Shown: positions 32,598 to 41,856 of the stretch, piece after piece
Layout: the number at the start of each line of letters is the position of its first letter
How positions within the stretch are numbered: position 1 is the first letter of the stretch
Source: CAYPXJ01 sp964414595
Lineage (GTDB): Bacteria > Pseudomonadota > Alphaproteobacteria > Rickettsiales > CAIJLX01
DNA length: 64,000 nt
Assembly (NCBI GenBank): GCA_964414595.1
Contig: CAYPXJ010000004.1
Coordinates: forward strand, 1-64,000
Direction of reading: 5' to 3'
Made by a program: the position numbers and the translations under genes
Notes under the pieces: generated by a model
What the model was told of the DNA's origin: nothing
What the model saw: the letters and a program-made list of their open reading frames with translations, nothing else
Database searches by the model: none

Positions 32598-33890
32598 ATG
32601 AAACTCCTGCGCCCCAACGGCACACCCGCTAACCTCGTCACCAAAACCCAGTTCATGCACGAATGGGTGCATGCGCGCGTGGCCGAGGGCTGGGATATTG
32701 CCGATGGCGGGCGGGGCAAGCCGAGCTTTCCGGCGGATAAAGATGCGCTTAAAGCGATGCAGGCGGCATTGGCAAAATTGGGGCGCGGCGCGGGTAAAGT
32801 TTCGCCTTACGGCACCTCACCACTCGGTGAGCCTGATTATCGTTTGCAGGCGGCGCAGGGTCTTACCCAGGAATATGGCCATGGCCTCGATTTCAAGCGT
32901 GAAGAAATCGCCTTCACACCCGGTGGGCAATTTGGTTTGGCAGCGGCTTTTTATGCAGTGGAGCAGGAACATCCCGGCGGCGTGATTATCGCGCCGCTTC
33001 CGTGGTATTTGAATCATCGCGAACTGGCCGGCATGTTTTCGGGCACAAAACTTTCGGCGCAACCTTCGCACAGGCCGGAAAAATTCTGGCCGGTCGATGT
33101 GTTGAAAGAGCCTGATCACCGCCTTACCGCCTCAGCGCTCGAAAAATCCATCCTTGCTGCAAAAAAATCCGGCAAAAAAATTCAGGCATTTTTATTTTGT
33201 AACCCGATGAATCCTCTCGGCGTTGTCACACGTTACGAGGAGTGGCGCGATATCGCGCGTGTCTTAAAAAAACATTCCGCCCCCATCATTCTCGATGAAG
33301 CGTTTGCCGAAATTATTTTCGACCATGATGCAACATGGTCGCTGTTGCAAGCCGCGCCGGAATTGAAAGACCGCACGTTTCTTTTTCGCTCTGGCACCAA
33401 GGCGTTGGGCTTACCGGGCGAGCGATTGGCGGTGATGACGATCCCGAAAAAATACCGTGCGCATGTGGTAGCGCTTTCTAGCCGCATGCTCGGCAATGCG
33501 GCGCTTTCACTGCAAGCGGGCATGGCCGCCGCGCTCACGACCATGACAGCGGCAAAAAAGAAGAAGATCACGCAGCATTATCGCAAGCACCGTGATTTCA
33601 TGGTGCATGAAATGAAAAAGCTCGGCATCCTCGTGCATGAGCCTGAGGGCGGTTTTTATCTACTGATTGATCTTAAAAAACTACTCACGACTAAATTAAA
33701 AACCGATCTCGATCTGTGTCTTGCGCTTCTCAATGGCTATCGCTTGCCGAAAAAAACCGGCCTGTGTTTAATGCCCGGCAGCGCCTTCGGCCTTTCGCCC
33801 AAAGCTGGCATCTGCCGCGTTTCCTATAGCTCGCATTGGGATGAGGTGCAGAAGATTGCGGGGCGGATTTCCGCCGTTTTTAATGCCTGA
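32598..33890 (+). CDS. PLP-dependent aminotransferase, class I/II
   Basis: 430-residue fold-type I aminotransferase. Seen: GKPSFPADKDALKAMQ (substrate arm), SPYGTSPLGEPDYR, CNPMNPLGVVTRYEEW, ILDEAFAEIIF with the Asp that pairs with the PLP nitrogen, and RSGTKALGLPGERLAVM with the Schiff-base lysine. ATG 32598 is preferred to GTG 32592. The upstream 175 bp is AT-rich and probably contains its promoter. Substrate amino acid cannot be assigned. Confidence 0.88.
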   Translation: MKLLRPNGTPANLVTKTQFMHEWVHARVAEGWDIADGGRGKPSFPADKDALKAMQAALAKLGRGAGKVSPYGTSPLGEPDYRLQAAQGLTQEYGHGLDFKREEIAFTPGGQFGLAAAFYAVEQEHPGGVIIAPLPWYLNHRELAGMFSGTKLSAQPSHRPEKFWPVDVLKEPDHRLTASALEKSILAAKKSGKKIQAFLFCNPMNPLGVVTRYEEWRDIARVLKKHSAPIILDEAFAEIIFDHDATWSLLQAAPELKDRTFLFRSGTKALGLPGERLAVMTIPKKYRAHVVALSSRMLGNAALSLQAGMAAALTTMTAAKKKKITQHYRKHRDFMVHEMKKLGILVHEPEGGFYLLIDLKKLLTTKLKTDLDLCLALLNGYRLPKKTGLCLMPGSAFGLSPKAGICRVSYSSHWDEVQKIAGRISAVFNA

Positions 33891-33891
33891 A

Positions 33892-33925
33892 TTGTCATAA
33901 TTCTTTCATATTTCGCTGGTAAAAT
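33892..33925 (+). promoter_or_regulatory. Pho-box promoter of the 33932 gene
   Basis: TTGTCAT (33892-33898), 4 bp, CTTTCAT (33903-33909), 10 bp, TAAAAT (33920-33925). It begins just after the aminotransferase stop. The -10 ends 6 nt before ATG 33932, pointing to a leaderless mRNA. Confidence 0.68.
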
Positions 33926-33931
33926 AGGGGG

Positions 33932-34852
33932 ATGGTAGAAAAACTTGGCAAGTACGAATATCGGCTGGAACCGCATGAAGTGCAAAAAATCCGCAAGGAA
34001 TTTTTTCATCGTGCGGCGCGCGCGCCTGCGCCGGATGATGAGCAAGGCAATCGGGAGTATTCTCTGGCGCTGGGTTCTCATTTTCATGACGTGGTGCCCG
34101 AAGTAGCAAATCTGATTGCAAAGATGCACCGGGGCCGTTGGTTTAAACCTCCTTGCCTATGTATTCATGGCTTTCCTATTATCACCGGCCATCACGATTT
34201 ACCCACAGAAGGCCAGATTTCTGTAAAAACAGATGCATTCATATCAAGGGATGATCACGAACCACATTCGCTTTGGAATCGCAAATCCCCTTCTTACCAA
34301 AAGCGTGTGGTGCAGCCTGTTACTATTTTTCCCTTTCAAGCGCTCACCAAAGCGGGCGCAAATTTAATAGGTGCGGATTATGATGTCACTCCATCTCCCG
34401 CTGAGGGACGAGATAAAAATTATCAGTGGCTCAATTTATCGAATTCTTTTAGGGGGCACCCTCTGGATAATAATACTTACCGCGTTCAGGAAGAGCCGGT
34501 ACATCAGCATTTCAACATGTATTCCTTTGTTGTAGGCCTAGAATCGGGGGAAGCACACACAGAAATAACCAGAGATGATTCCAAATACAGCACATTTGCC
34601 GGTTTCAAACTTGCCAAAGGATCGTTGCTTATTATTGCGCCTTCGCAATATCATTATGTGACAGAATTCGATTACACCTCTGTCAAAACTTTTGAAACGG
34701 AGCGTGGCCCTGTAGATATTCCTAATCCTATGCGATCCACGTTTGTTGATTTTGTATGCGATGCAAAAGTACATAGATTTACTGCACAAGAAATAGCCAC
34801 CGCGAAGGAAAAATATATTTTGCCGGAGCGCGATCAGCATCGCGGACGCTAA
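33932..34852 (+). CDS. Hypothetical protein, predicted leaderless Pho gene
   Basis: 306 residues, not recognised. No signal peptide or membrane helix. Histidine-rich in places: GHHDL near residue 88, HQHFNMYSFVVGLESGEAH near 190, and PSQYHYVTEF near 235, a spread that could form a metal site (cupin or 2-oxoglutarate oxygenase folds come to mind), but I cannot confirm a family. The G-run directly before the ATG is too close for a ribosome site; with the -10 element only 6 nt away the transcript should start at the ATG. Confidence 0.75.
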   Translation: MVEKLGKYEYRLEPHEVQKIRKEFFHRAARAPAPDDEQGNREYSLALGSHFHDVVPEVANLIAKMHRGRWFKPPCLCIHGFPIITGHHDLPTEGQISVKTDAFISRDDHEPHSLWNRKSPSYQKRVVQPVTIFPFQALTKAGANLIGADYDVTPSPAEGRDKNYQWLNLSNSFRGHPLDNNTYRVQEEPVHQHFNMYSFVVGLESGEAHTEITRDDSKYSTFAGFKLAKGSLLIIAPSQYHYVTEFDYTSVKTFETERGPVDIPNPMRSTFVDFVCDAKVHRFTAQEIATAKEKYILPERDQHRGR

Positions 34853-34892
34853 AGCGCTTGTCTGTCTAATGCGAAGCCGATAGGGTTGCGTT

Positions 34893-35453
34893 ATGGACGC
34901 GCTCACTTCTCTCCTCACCCGCAAATCGGTTAAGCCCATCGAACTCATCGAACCGGGGCCGACGTCGGAACAACTCGAAACGATTTTGAAAATCGCCACG
35001 CGCGTGCCGGATCATGGCAAACTCACGCCCTGGCGTATTCATATCTTTGATAAAAAAGCGCAAGCCAAACTCGGCAAAATTTTTCGCGAGCGATGGGAAG
35101 AATTGAATCTCGGCGTGGAAGGAAAAATTCTCGATTTTCAGGAAGATTTGCCACAGCGGGCGCCGTTGCTGCTTGCAGTTACCACGCAATTTGTGGAAGG
35201 AAAAATCCCCGTGTTCGAACAGCTGATGTCGGCGGGGAATGTCTGTTTTAATATTCTGCATGCCGCGCATGCGCTCGGTCTCGGCGCGTGCTGGCTCACC
35301 GAGTGGCCTGCTTATGATACTGTTGTGGCGAAACATCTTGGCTGCGAGGGTGAAAATAAAATCGTTGGATTTCTCTATATCGGCACAGCCAAATCAAAGC
35401 CTGAAGACAGGCCTCGTCCGGTGCTTACCGATGTCGTTGCGATGGCAAATTGA
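34893..35453 (+). CDS. Nitroreductase-family flavoprotein (YdjA-like)
   Basis: 186-residue FMN enzyme of the nitroreductase superfamily. N-terminal RKSVKPIELIEPGPT, ATRVPDHGKLTPWRIHIF (FMN site), and C-terminal GLGACWLTEWPAYD and GFLYIGTAKSKPEDRPRP match the short YdjA-like group. Uses NAD(P)H to reduce nitro compounds or quinones in vitro; native substrate unknown. Cytoplasmic; single gene. Confidence 0.9.
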   Translation: MDALTSLLTRKSVKPIELIEPGPTSEQLETILKIATRVPDHGKLTPWRIHIFDKKAQAKLGKIFRERWEELNLGVEGKILDFQEDLPQRAPLLLAVTTQFVEGKIPVFEQLMSAGNVCFNILHAAHALGLGACWLTEWPAYDTVVAKHLGCEGENKIVGFLYIGTAKSKPEDRPRPVLTDVVAMAN

Positions 35454-35504
35454 CAATGGTTTGAAGCGCACCTAGTATCGTTGAAATTGATAGGAGTTTT
35501 TAGC

Positions 35505-36236
35505 GTGACTTTTCTTGCCCGCCGTCCCGTACTTGGTCTTCAGGGTTTGTTATTCCTGATTCTCGGGCTTGCCGCGCTGATTGCTGCGATTCACGCACCT
35601 TCCCGCATTGTTTTTATTATCCCCTGGGCGCTTTTTACCTTCGGCATCATTCAAAGCATCGTGGCCTTGGTAGAATCCAATGAAGCCGCGTTATGGTCGC
35701 GCGCCTTCGCGGGAGCGATACGCTGGGTTTTCGCGCTGCTTATTCTTATCTATTCCGGCGCATGGGTGTTTACCTACTCTAATCTTATAACCGGTTTCTT
35801 TCTTATAAATGGCGTTTTTTATTTGCTGGCGGCACAACGTTTGCGTTACGCAACCAACCTGCCGGTGCGATTTCGGTTTTGGACCGTAGTACTGGGTTTA
35901 CTCTCCCTTACGTTTGGCATTTTTAATTGGACCGATTGGCCTTCTGCGGGCCCTTCTTTTGCCGCTGTGCTCTTAATTACGGAAGCGATTGCAACGGGTT
36001 TTCTCACGCTAAAATTTGTTATGCACGAGGACGAGCCAGAAGTCTTGATTACTACCCCCGCATTTTCCGTGGCAGAAGCGGCACCTGTGGCATTGGATCG
36101 ACCCGTTGCGCCTGTAGCAATTTCTAAAAAGCCGGCGCGGAAAAAGGCAAAGTCTAAAAAGATAAAAGCGAAGAAATCGATGAAGAGCAAAGCGGCGCGT
36201 AAGCCGTCTAAGCGTAAAAAATCCAAGAAAAAATAA
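35505..36236 (+). CDS. HdeD-like membrane protein with lysine-rich tail
   Basis: 243 residues. Six hydrophobic segments (about residues 10-185) with GLLFLILGLAALI, and LINGVFYLLAAQRLR, resemble HdeD/DUF308 acid-resistance membrane proteins. The last 45 residues are almost only Lys, Arg, Ala, Ser and Pro (KKPARKKAKSKKIKAKK onward), like histone H1-type tails, and would lie in the cytoplasm. GTG 35505, behind GGAG, is preferred to the TTG at 35481. The tail might bind nucleic acid or membrane; this is inference. Confidence 0.75.
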   Translation: MTFLARRPVLGLQGLLFLILGLAALIAAIHAPSRIVFIIPWALFTFGIIQSIVALVESNEAALWSRAFAGAIRWVFALLILIYSGAWVFTYSNLITGFFLINGVFYLLAAQRLRYATNLPVRFRFWTVVLGLLSLTFGIFNWTDWPSAGPSFAAVLLITEAIATGFLTLKFVMHEDEPEVLITTPAFSVAEAAPVALDRPVAPVAISKKPARKKAKSKKIKAKKSMKSKAARKPSKRKKSKKK

Positions 36237-36349
36237 GCCTTAACGGCCACATTTCATTCCTTAACAATCTGCTTCATTTTCTTAACGAATTCGTCTAGAG
36301 TGCGAACGTATTTTAGGGCACTCGCCCGTTCTTTTTTTACGGAGGCATT

Positions 36350-37525
36350 ATGTCTGCACTTGAAAAACCCCAAGCTTCTCCCATCCTTCCTATGGAATTA
36401 ACGATTGAAAAAGCGCCCTTCCTGCGCGCGCTTTCGCGTTTGCAATCCATTGTGGAAAAGCGCAATACGATTCCGATTCTTTCACATATTAAACTCGAGG
36501 CGCAAGGCGGCGTGCTTTCGCTGCTCGCGACCGATATGGATATCGCCGCACTGGAAAAAATTCCGGCAAAAATTGAAATTGATGGCGCGGTAACGGCACC
36601 GGCCCATACGCTGCATGATATCATTCGTAAACTGCCGGATGGCGCGGAAATTTCGCTCGCTGTCGATGAAGCAAAAGGTCAGCTGAAAATTCAGGCGGGT
36701 AAATCGCGCTTTAATCTCGGCTGCCTTGCCGCGGCGGATTTCCCTGTGATGACGGAAGGCGATATGCCGCACAGTTTCAGCTTGAAATCAGAAGAGTGCG
36801 TTCGCCTCTTGGATAAAGCGCGTTTTGCGATGTCCACAGAAGAAACCCGCTATTATCTGAACGGCGTGTATCTGCATGTTTCCAAAAGCAGTGCGTTCGC
36901 TAAGAAAAAGGGTGATGTGCTGCGCACGGTGGCGACAGATGGCCATCGTCTTGCAAGCATTGAAATTGAGCTGCCAAAAGGCGCGGCGGGGATGCCCGGC
37001 ATCATTGTTCCGCGCAAAACCGTTTCGGAACTACGCAAACTCGTGGAAGAAAACGCTGATGAGGTGGCAATTTCGCTTTCTGATAGCAAAATCAAATTTG
37101 TCTGCGGTAGCGTAACGCTGATTTCCAAACTGATCGATGGCACCTTCCCGGATTACGAGCGCGTTATTCCGACGAAAAACGAAAAAGCGATGGATGTTGC
37201 AACGTCTGTGCTCACCGCATCCGTTGATCGTGTGGCTACTATCTCTACAGAAAAAACACGCGGTATTAAGTTCGCGCTGGAAAACGGGCAGCTCACGCTT
37301 TCTGCCACCAGCCCGGAAAACGGCAGCGCACGCGAAGAACTGGAAGTCACCTATAACGGTGATACCATCGATATTGGTTTCAATTCGCGTTATGTACTGG
37401 AAATGATGGCGCAGTTTGAAGGCCAGAATGTCCAGATGCTCTTCCACGATTCGACCTCACCTGCGTTGGTGCGCGATCCGGAAGATGCTGGCATGCTGTT
37501 CGTCATCATGCCGATGCGGATTTAA
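36350..37525 (+). CDS. dnaN: DNA polymerase III beta subunit (sliding clamp)
   Basis: 391-residue beta clamp that tethers DNA polymerase to DNA as a dimer. The three clamp domains are seen in order, with LSRLQSIVEKRNTIPILSHI near residue 27, FNLGCLAAADFPVM, VATDGHRLA, GTFPDYERVIP, and the C-terminal MLFVIMPMRI. An extension of about 14 residues precedes the usual first strand (MELTIEKAPF); ATG 36350 has GGAGG with good spacing. recF follows after 21 nt. The region upstream (36237-36349) has single TTAAC half-sites but no DnaA boxes that I can see. Confidence 0.97.
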   Translation: MSALEKPQASPILPMELTIEKAPFLRALSRLQSIVEKRNTIPILSHIKLEAQGGVLSLLATDMDIAALEKIPAKIEIDGAVTAPAHTLHDIIRKLPDGAEISLAVDEAKGQLKIQAGKSRFNLGCLAAADFPVMTEGDMPHSFSLKSEECVRLLDKARFAMSTEETRYYLNGVYLHVSKSSAFAKKKGDVLRTVATDGHRLASIEIELPKGAAGMPGIIVPRKTVSELRKLVEENADEVAISLSDSKIKFVCGSVTLISKLIDGTFPDYERVIPTKNEKAMDVATSVLTASVDRVATISTEKTRGIKFALENGQLTLSATSPENGSAREELEVTYNGDTIDIGFNSRYVLEMMAQFEGQNVQMLFHDSTSPALVRDPEDAGMLFVIMPMRI

Positions 37526-37546
37526 GTTCACGGAATCTCGCTTTAT

Positions 37547-38749
37547 ATGACCCTCACGGCGATTGCCACTGAGTCTCAGCCTCATATCAAGGCTACGACT
37601 TCGCCCGCTTCGTATTCCGTGGCTGAATTACGGCTTACCAATTTTCGTAATTACGAATCGTTCAAACTCGAAATCGGCACAGAGCCAGTGGTCATCACGG
37701 GCAAAAACGGTACAGGCAAAACCAATTTGCTCGAGGCCATTTCCTTCCTCTCGCCAGGCAAGGGCCTGCGCGGCGCGAAGCTTGCCGAGATCGATTATTT
37801 CACACCGGAAGCCGCGTTACGTCCATTCTCTTTGCCCTGGGTTGTGGCGGCGCGGGTGCGTATGCCTTCTGGCGAATCGCATATTGGCACGGGACGTGAA
37901 GAAAAAATGGGTAGCGACAAACGCATCGTGAAAATCGATGGCGAACAACAGCGCGGCACCTCGTCACTCGGTAAAGTATTTGCATCGCTTGCGGTTACGC
38001 CGATGATGGATCGCGTATTTGTGGATGGTATTACTGCGCGGCGCAATTATCTCGATAGTTTAGTGGAAAGTTTTAACGCGGAGCATCGCAAACATCTCTT
38101 TAGTTACACCCATGCAAAAGCAGAGCGTAAAAAGCTGCTGCGCGATCGCTGGACAGACACTAACTGGCTTGCCGCGCTCGAAAGCCGTATGGCCGAAAAC
38201 GCCGTGGCGATCGCCGCTTCGCGTTTGGAAACGGTCAGCCGCCTGAATCATGCGATTGAACTGAATTCACCGAATTTCCCCAAAGCAATTCTGACCGTGC
38301 TCGGCGCAGTGGAAACCGATATTGCCACTATGCCCGCATTGCAGGTGGAGGAAAATTTGAAGGATCGTTTTGCGCGTGCGCGCCTCGTAGATCGCGATAC
38401 AGGTCGTACATCGGAAGGCACGCATCTTTCGGATTTCACCGTCTATCACCGCGAAAAGAAAATGCCTGCCCAAGCATGTTCCACCGGCGAGCAAAAGGCG
38501 CTCCTGCTTTCCATTACGCTTGCTGCAGCGCAAGCGCGACGTGAGTGGTTTGGCATCGCGCCCGTGCTCTTGCTGGATGAAGTGGTAGCGCATCTGGATA
38601 ATATTCGTCGCGGTGCGCTCGCTGAAGCGATTCATCATCTTGGTGCCCAGGCTTTCATGACCGGTACGGACACTGCGTTATTCCAGGATTTTTCTTCAAC
38701 GGTACGTTTTTTAGCTACGCAAGATTTCTTAACTGCAACGCGCGCCTAA
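37547..38749 (+). CDS. recF: DNA replication and repair protein RecF
   Basis: 400-residue SMC-like ATPase that loads RecA at gaps in DNA. LRLTNFRNYESFKLEI, Walker A GKNGTGKTN (Gly52 to Thr59), the signature-like ACSTGEQKALLLSI, and Walker B PVLLLDEVVAHLD are all intact. The N-terminus has about 27 extra residues before the first strand. Shares an operon with dnaN; its stop abuts, tail to tail, the minus-strand 142-residue gene. Confidence 0.95.
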   Translation: MTLTAIATESQPHIKATTSPASYSVAELRLTNFRNYESFKLEIGTEPVVITGKNGTGKTNLLEAISFLSPGKGLRGAKLAEIDYFTPEAALRPFSLPWVVAARVRMPSGESHIGTGREEKMGSDKRIVKIDGEQQRGTSSLGKVFASLAVTPMMDRVFVDGITARRNYLDSLVESFNAEHRKHLFSYTHAKAERKKLLRDRWTDTNWLAALESRMAENAVAIAASRLETVSRLNHAIELNSPNFPKAILTVLGAVETDIATMPALQVEENLKDRFARARLVDRDTGRTSEGTHLSDFTVYHREKKMPAQACSTGEQKALLLSITLAAAQARREWFGIAPVLLLDEVVAHLDNIRRGALAEAIHHLGAQAFMTGTDTALFQDFSSTVRFLATQDFLTATRA

Positions 38750-39178
38750 CTATCCTGCGCGGCGACTTTTTTCACGTGACAACGTTGCGTGACGGGCAGA
38801 ACCTAAATCTTCAGGCATCGGCAAAACTTCATGCGATGCGCGAATCGTATTCATTGCATCAAGCGCATCCTGCATTTTCTGTATTTCTGTTTCGGCATAA
38901 CCAAAACGTGGCATTTCTTCGGCGCGCTTAACCAACTCCATAGTTAGCGCATCAAACATGTGAACAATGTGCGCATTGGGATTTTGACGATTCATTTCTT
39001 CGCGGAAAAATTTCGCGTTATCTAACCATATTTTCAGCACATGGTCTGACGAGCGAAGCCCACGAATCTCATCCAGAAATTCTTGTTCCGTAACGCAGGT
39101 TCCTGGCACACGTGTCGGTAGATCTAGGGCGTAATCCGGCTCTTCTTTAAGGCCAAAAAATTTATTCCAGAAACTCAT
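38750..39178 (-). CDS. Hypothetical protein next to gyrB
   Basis: 142 residues, unrecognised, soluble and mostly helical (FLDEIRGLRSSDHVLKIWLDNAKFF, IQKMQDALDAMNTI). ATG 39178 follows GGGGAG with 6-nt spacing; the longer frame to 39226 reads through the promoter. A CtrA-type promoter precedes it. Lies between recF and gyrB on the opposite strand. Confidence 0.72.
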   Translation of the reverse strand: MSFWNKFFGLKEEPDYALDLPTRVPGTCVTEQEFLDEIRGLRSSDHVLKIWLDNAKFFREEMNRQNPNAHIVHMFDALTMELVKRAEEMPRFGYAETEIQKMQDALDAMNTIRASHEVLPMPEDLGSARHATLSREKSRRAG

Positions 39179-39213
39179 GTCATCTCCCCTGATGCAGCGT
39201 TTTTTACCTCCCC

Positions 39214-39247
39214 ATCTTACCAGCAATAGCTTAAGAGAGTGTTAACC
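39214..39247 (-). promoter_or_regulatory. CtrA-type promoter of the 39178 gene
   Basis: Minus strand TTAA-CACTCTC-TTAAG (39245-39230), then 10 bp to -10 TAAGAT (39219-39214). Read on the plus strand the box is TTAA-GAGAGTG-TTAACC, a perfect consensus facing gyrB, but no -10 of similar quality follows there. Confidence 0.58.
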
Positions 39248-39359
39248 TGCTAACCTGCTGAATTGTAGGAATATTTTTATTGTCAAAAATTGCATAAAAC
39301 CCTCGACGAAACGGGCAAAAGCATTATACTTCGAAACGGTTTCACAGGAGCCACTTTCG

Positions 39360-41831
39360 ATGCCGGAAGAGACACTCACCAAAGAACGGGTAAAAAACGT
39401 GACTGCAGCAGAACATACCGCCGAAAATATCACTAAAAATCCTGCCGAATATGGCGCGGAATCGATTAAGGTTTTGAAAGGGCTGGATGCCGTTCGCAAA
39501 CGGCCCGGCATGTATATTGGCGATACGGACGATGGTTCCGGTCTGCACCACATGGTGTACGAAGTGGTGGATAATGCGATTGACGAAGCGCTTGCGGGTT
39601 ATTGTACTCGCGTGGAAATTACGCTCAATGCCGATGGCAGCGTATCGGTAGAAGATAATGGCCGCGGCATTCCGGTGGAAATTCACCCGGAAGAAGGCGT
39701 TTCCGCTGCAGAAGTAATCATGACACAACTGCACGCCGGCGGTAAATTCGATCAAAATTCCTACAAGGTGTCGGGCGGCTTGCACGGTGTGGGCGTGTCA
39801 GTAGTCAACGCACTTTCTACAACGCTCGACCTCACCATCTGGCGTGATGGTAAAGAACATTCCATGCGTTTCCGCGATGGCGATGCGGAAGCACCGCTAA
39901 AGGTTTCCGGCGAAGCAAGAGATAAGCGTGGCACGCGCGTTACCTTCCTGCCTTCGACCAAAACCTTTACGCAAACCGTATTTGATTACGAAACACTGGA
40001 ACGTCGTTTCCGCGAAATGGCGTTTCTCAATTCGGGCGTAACGATTGTCTATCGCGATACACGCACCGAGCCACACAAGGAAGAAACATTTTTCTATGAA
40101 GGCGGCGTAGCTGCGTTTGTTGAATATCTTGATCGCAGTAAAAAACAACTGCATCCCGCCATCAATATTTCTGGCAGACAAAACAATATCGAAATGGATT
40201 TAGCGGTGGCATGGAACGATAGCTTCCATGAAAACATGCTCACTTTTACCAATAATATTCGTCAGCGCGATGGCGGCACGCATTTAATGGGTTTCCGCGC
40301 AGCGCTTACCCGTGTTGTGAATTCTTATGCCGCAACGCATGGCCTTGGTAAAAAAGAAAAAGTTGTACTTACCGGCGAAGATGCACGTGAAGGGATGACC
40401 TGTGTACTCTCCGTTAAAGTTCCAGATCCGAAATTCTCCAGCCAGACGAAAGATAAGCTCGTTAGTTCCGAAGTACGCGCGGTTGTGGAACAAGTTGTCG
40501 GTGAAAAACTTGCCGAATGGTTTGAAGAACATCCTGCAGAAGCCAAAATGATTATCGGTAAGGCTGTAGAAGCGTCTTTTGCGCGTGAAGCGGCACGTAA
40601 GGCGCGCGAACTCGCACGCCGTAAAACGGCGCTCGATATCGCGTCACTTCCCGGCAAACTTGCGGATTGCCAAGAGCGCGATCCCGCACAATCTGAACTC
40701 TTCATCGTTGAGGGTGACTCGGCGGGTGGTTCAGCGAAACAAGGTCGCGATCGCCGCACGCAGGCGATTCTTCCTCTCAAAGGAAAGATCCTCAATGTCG
40801 AACGCGCGCGTTTCGATAAAATGCTTTCCTCCGAAGAAGTTGGTACGCTGATTACCGCGCTCGGCGCCGGTATCGGCAGCGAGTTCGATGTCGATAAAAT
40901 TCGCTACCACAAAATCGTCATCATGACGGATGCGGACGTCGATGGCGCGCATATTCGCACGCTGCTGCTCACCTTCTTCTATCGTCAAATGCCGAAAATT
41001 ATTGAGCGCGGTTATCTCTATATCGCGCAGCCACCGCTTTATAAAATTCGCAAAGGCACGCAGGATACGTATCTTAAGGACGATAAAGAGCTCACCAAAT
41101 TCCTGCTGCTGCAAGCGCTTGAAGGCGCGGTGCTCGAATCCGAAAAAGGTGCACAACGCGCCGGCAATGATTTGCAGCAACTCTTCCAGCAAGCGCATCA
41201 CTTCCATCAACTTGTGGAACGCCTCTCGCGCCGGGTTCCGGCTGTGATGGTCGAGGCGGCAACTTTGGAAGGCCTGCTCGAAACCAAAAATTGGGAAAGC
41301 GCAAAATCTTCTACGCTCGAAAAACTCGCCGCACGCCTCAATCGTACGATTGAAATCGCCGCGCATCGTTGGCGCGCTGAAATGACTGACGCCGGTAATA
41401 TCGCGCTCAAACGCGATGTGCGCAGCGTGCAGGAGCATGTGCTGCTCGATAAGACATTACTCGCTTCGCAGGAAGCGCCGGAGCTCGCTAAACTCGCCGC
41501 GCAACTCGCACCTTCTTTTGCTGATCGATGCCGCCTCGCACGCAAACAAGATAGTTTCTCGGTGGAATCGCCTTCCGATCTTGTGAAGGGCGTGCTCGCG
41601 CTTGGTAAAAAAGGTATGACGATTCAGCGCTTCAAAGGCTTGGGTGAAATGAACGCCGAGCAGCTGTGGGATACGACGCTCGACCCGGCTATACGCACCT
41701 TGCTACGTGTAACGGTGAATGCGGCGGAAGAAGCGGATCAGGTTTTCTCAACCTTGATGGGCGATATCGTGGAACCGCGCCGCGATTTCATTCAAAGCAA
41801 CGCACTTAAAGTTGTGAATTTGGATGTGTAG
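39360..41831 (+). CDS. gyrB: DNA gyrase subunit B
   Basis: 823-residue ATPase subunit of DNA gyrase. GHKL ATPase motifs: YEVVDNAIDEALAGYC, VEDNGRGIPVE, SGGLHGVGVSVVNALS, and the QTK-type SSQTKDKL. The TOPRIM domain shows LFIVEGDSAGGSAKQGRDR and DADVDGAHIRTLLLTFFYR. A long insertion (about residues 575-735) before the C-terminal QRFKGLGEMNAEQLWDTT is of the type seen in proteobacteria. ATG 39360 is preceded by AGGAG. Confidence 0.98.
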   Translation: MPEETLTKERVKNVTAAEHTAENITKNPAEYGAESIKVLKGLDAVRKRPGMYIGDTDDGSGLHHMVYEVVDNAIDEALAGYCTRVEITLNADGSVSVEDNGRGIPVEIHPEEGVSAAEVIMTQLHAGGKFDQNSYKVSGGLHGVGVSVVNALSTTLDLTIWRDGKEHSMRFRDGDAEAPLKVSGEARDKRGTRVTFLPSTKTFTQTVFDYETLERRFREMAFLNSGVTIVYRDTRTEPHKEETFFYEGGVAAFVEYLDRSKKQLHPAINISGRQNNIEMDLAVAWNDSFHENMLTFTNNIRQRDGGTHLMGFRAALTRVVNSYAATHGLGKKEKVVLTGEDAREGMTCVLSVKVPDPKFSSQTKDKLVSSEVRAVVEQVVGEKLAEWFEEHPAEAKMIIGKAVEASFAREAARKARELARRKTALDIASLPGKLADCQERDPAQSELFIVEGDSAGGSAKQGRDRRTQAILPLKGKILNVERARFDKMLSSEEVGTLITALGAGIGSEFDVDKIRYHKIVIMTDADVDGAHIRTLLLTFFYRQMPKIIERGYLYIAQPPLYKIRKGTQDTYLKDDKELTKFLLLQALEGAVLESEKGAQRAGNDLQQLFQQAHHFHQLVERLSRRVPAVMVEAATLEGLLETKNWESAKSSTLEKLAARLNRTIEIAAHRWRAEMTDAGNIALKRDVRSVQEHVLLDKTLLASQEAPELAKLAAQLAPSFADRCRLARKQDSFSVESPSDLVKGVLALGKKGMTIQRFKGLGEMNAEQLWDTTLDPAIRTLLRVTVNAAEEADQVFSTLMGDIVEPRRDFIQSNALKVVNLDV

Positions 41832-41856
41832 TACGAGCGATTCGTAACTGCTACAC
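41826..41856. terminator. Imperfect hairpin between gyrB and the convergent gene
   Basis: GTGTAG (41826-41831) pairs CTACAC (41851-41856), with an inner stem TACGA/TCGTA. It spans both stop codons. No T-run, so termination by it is uncertain. Confidence 0.3.
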
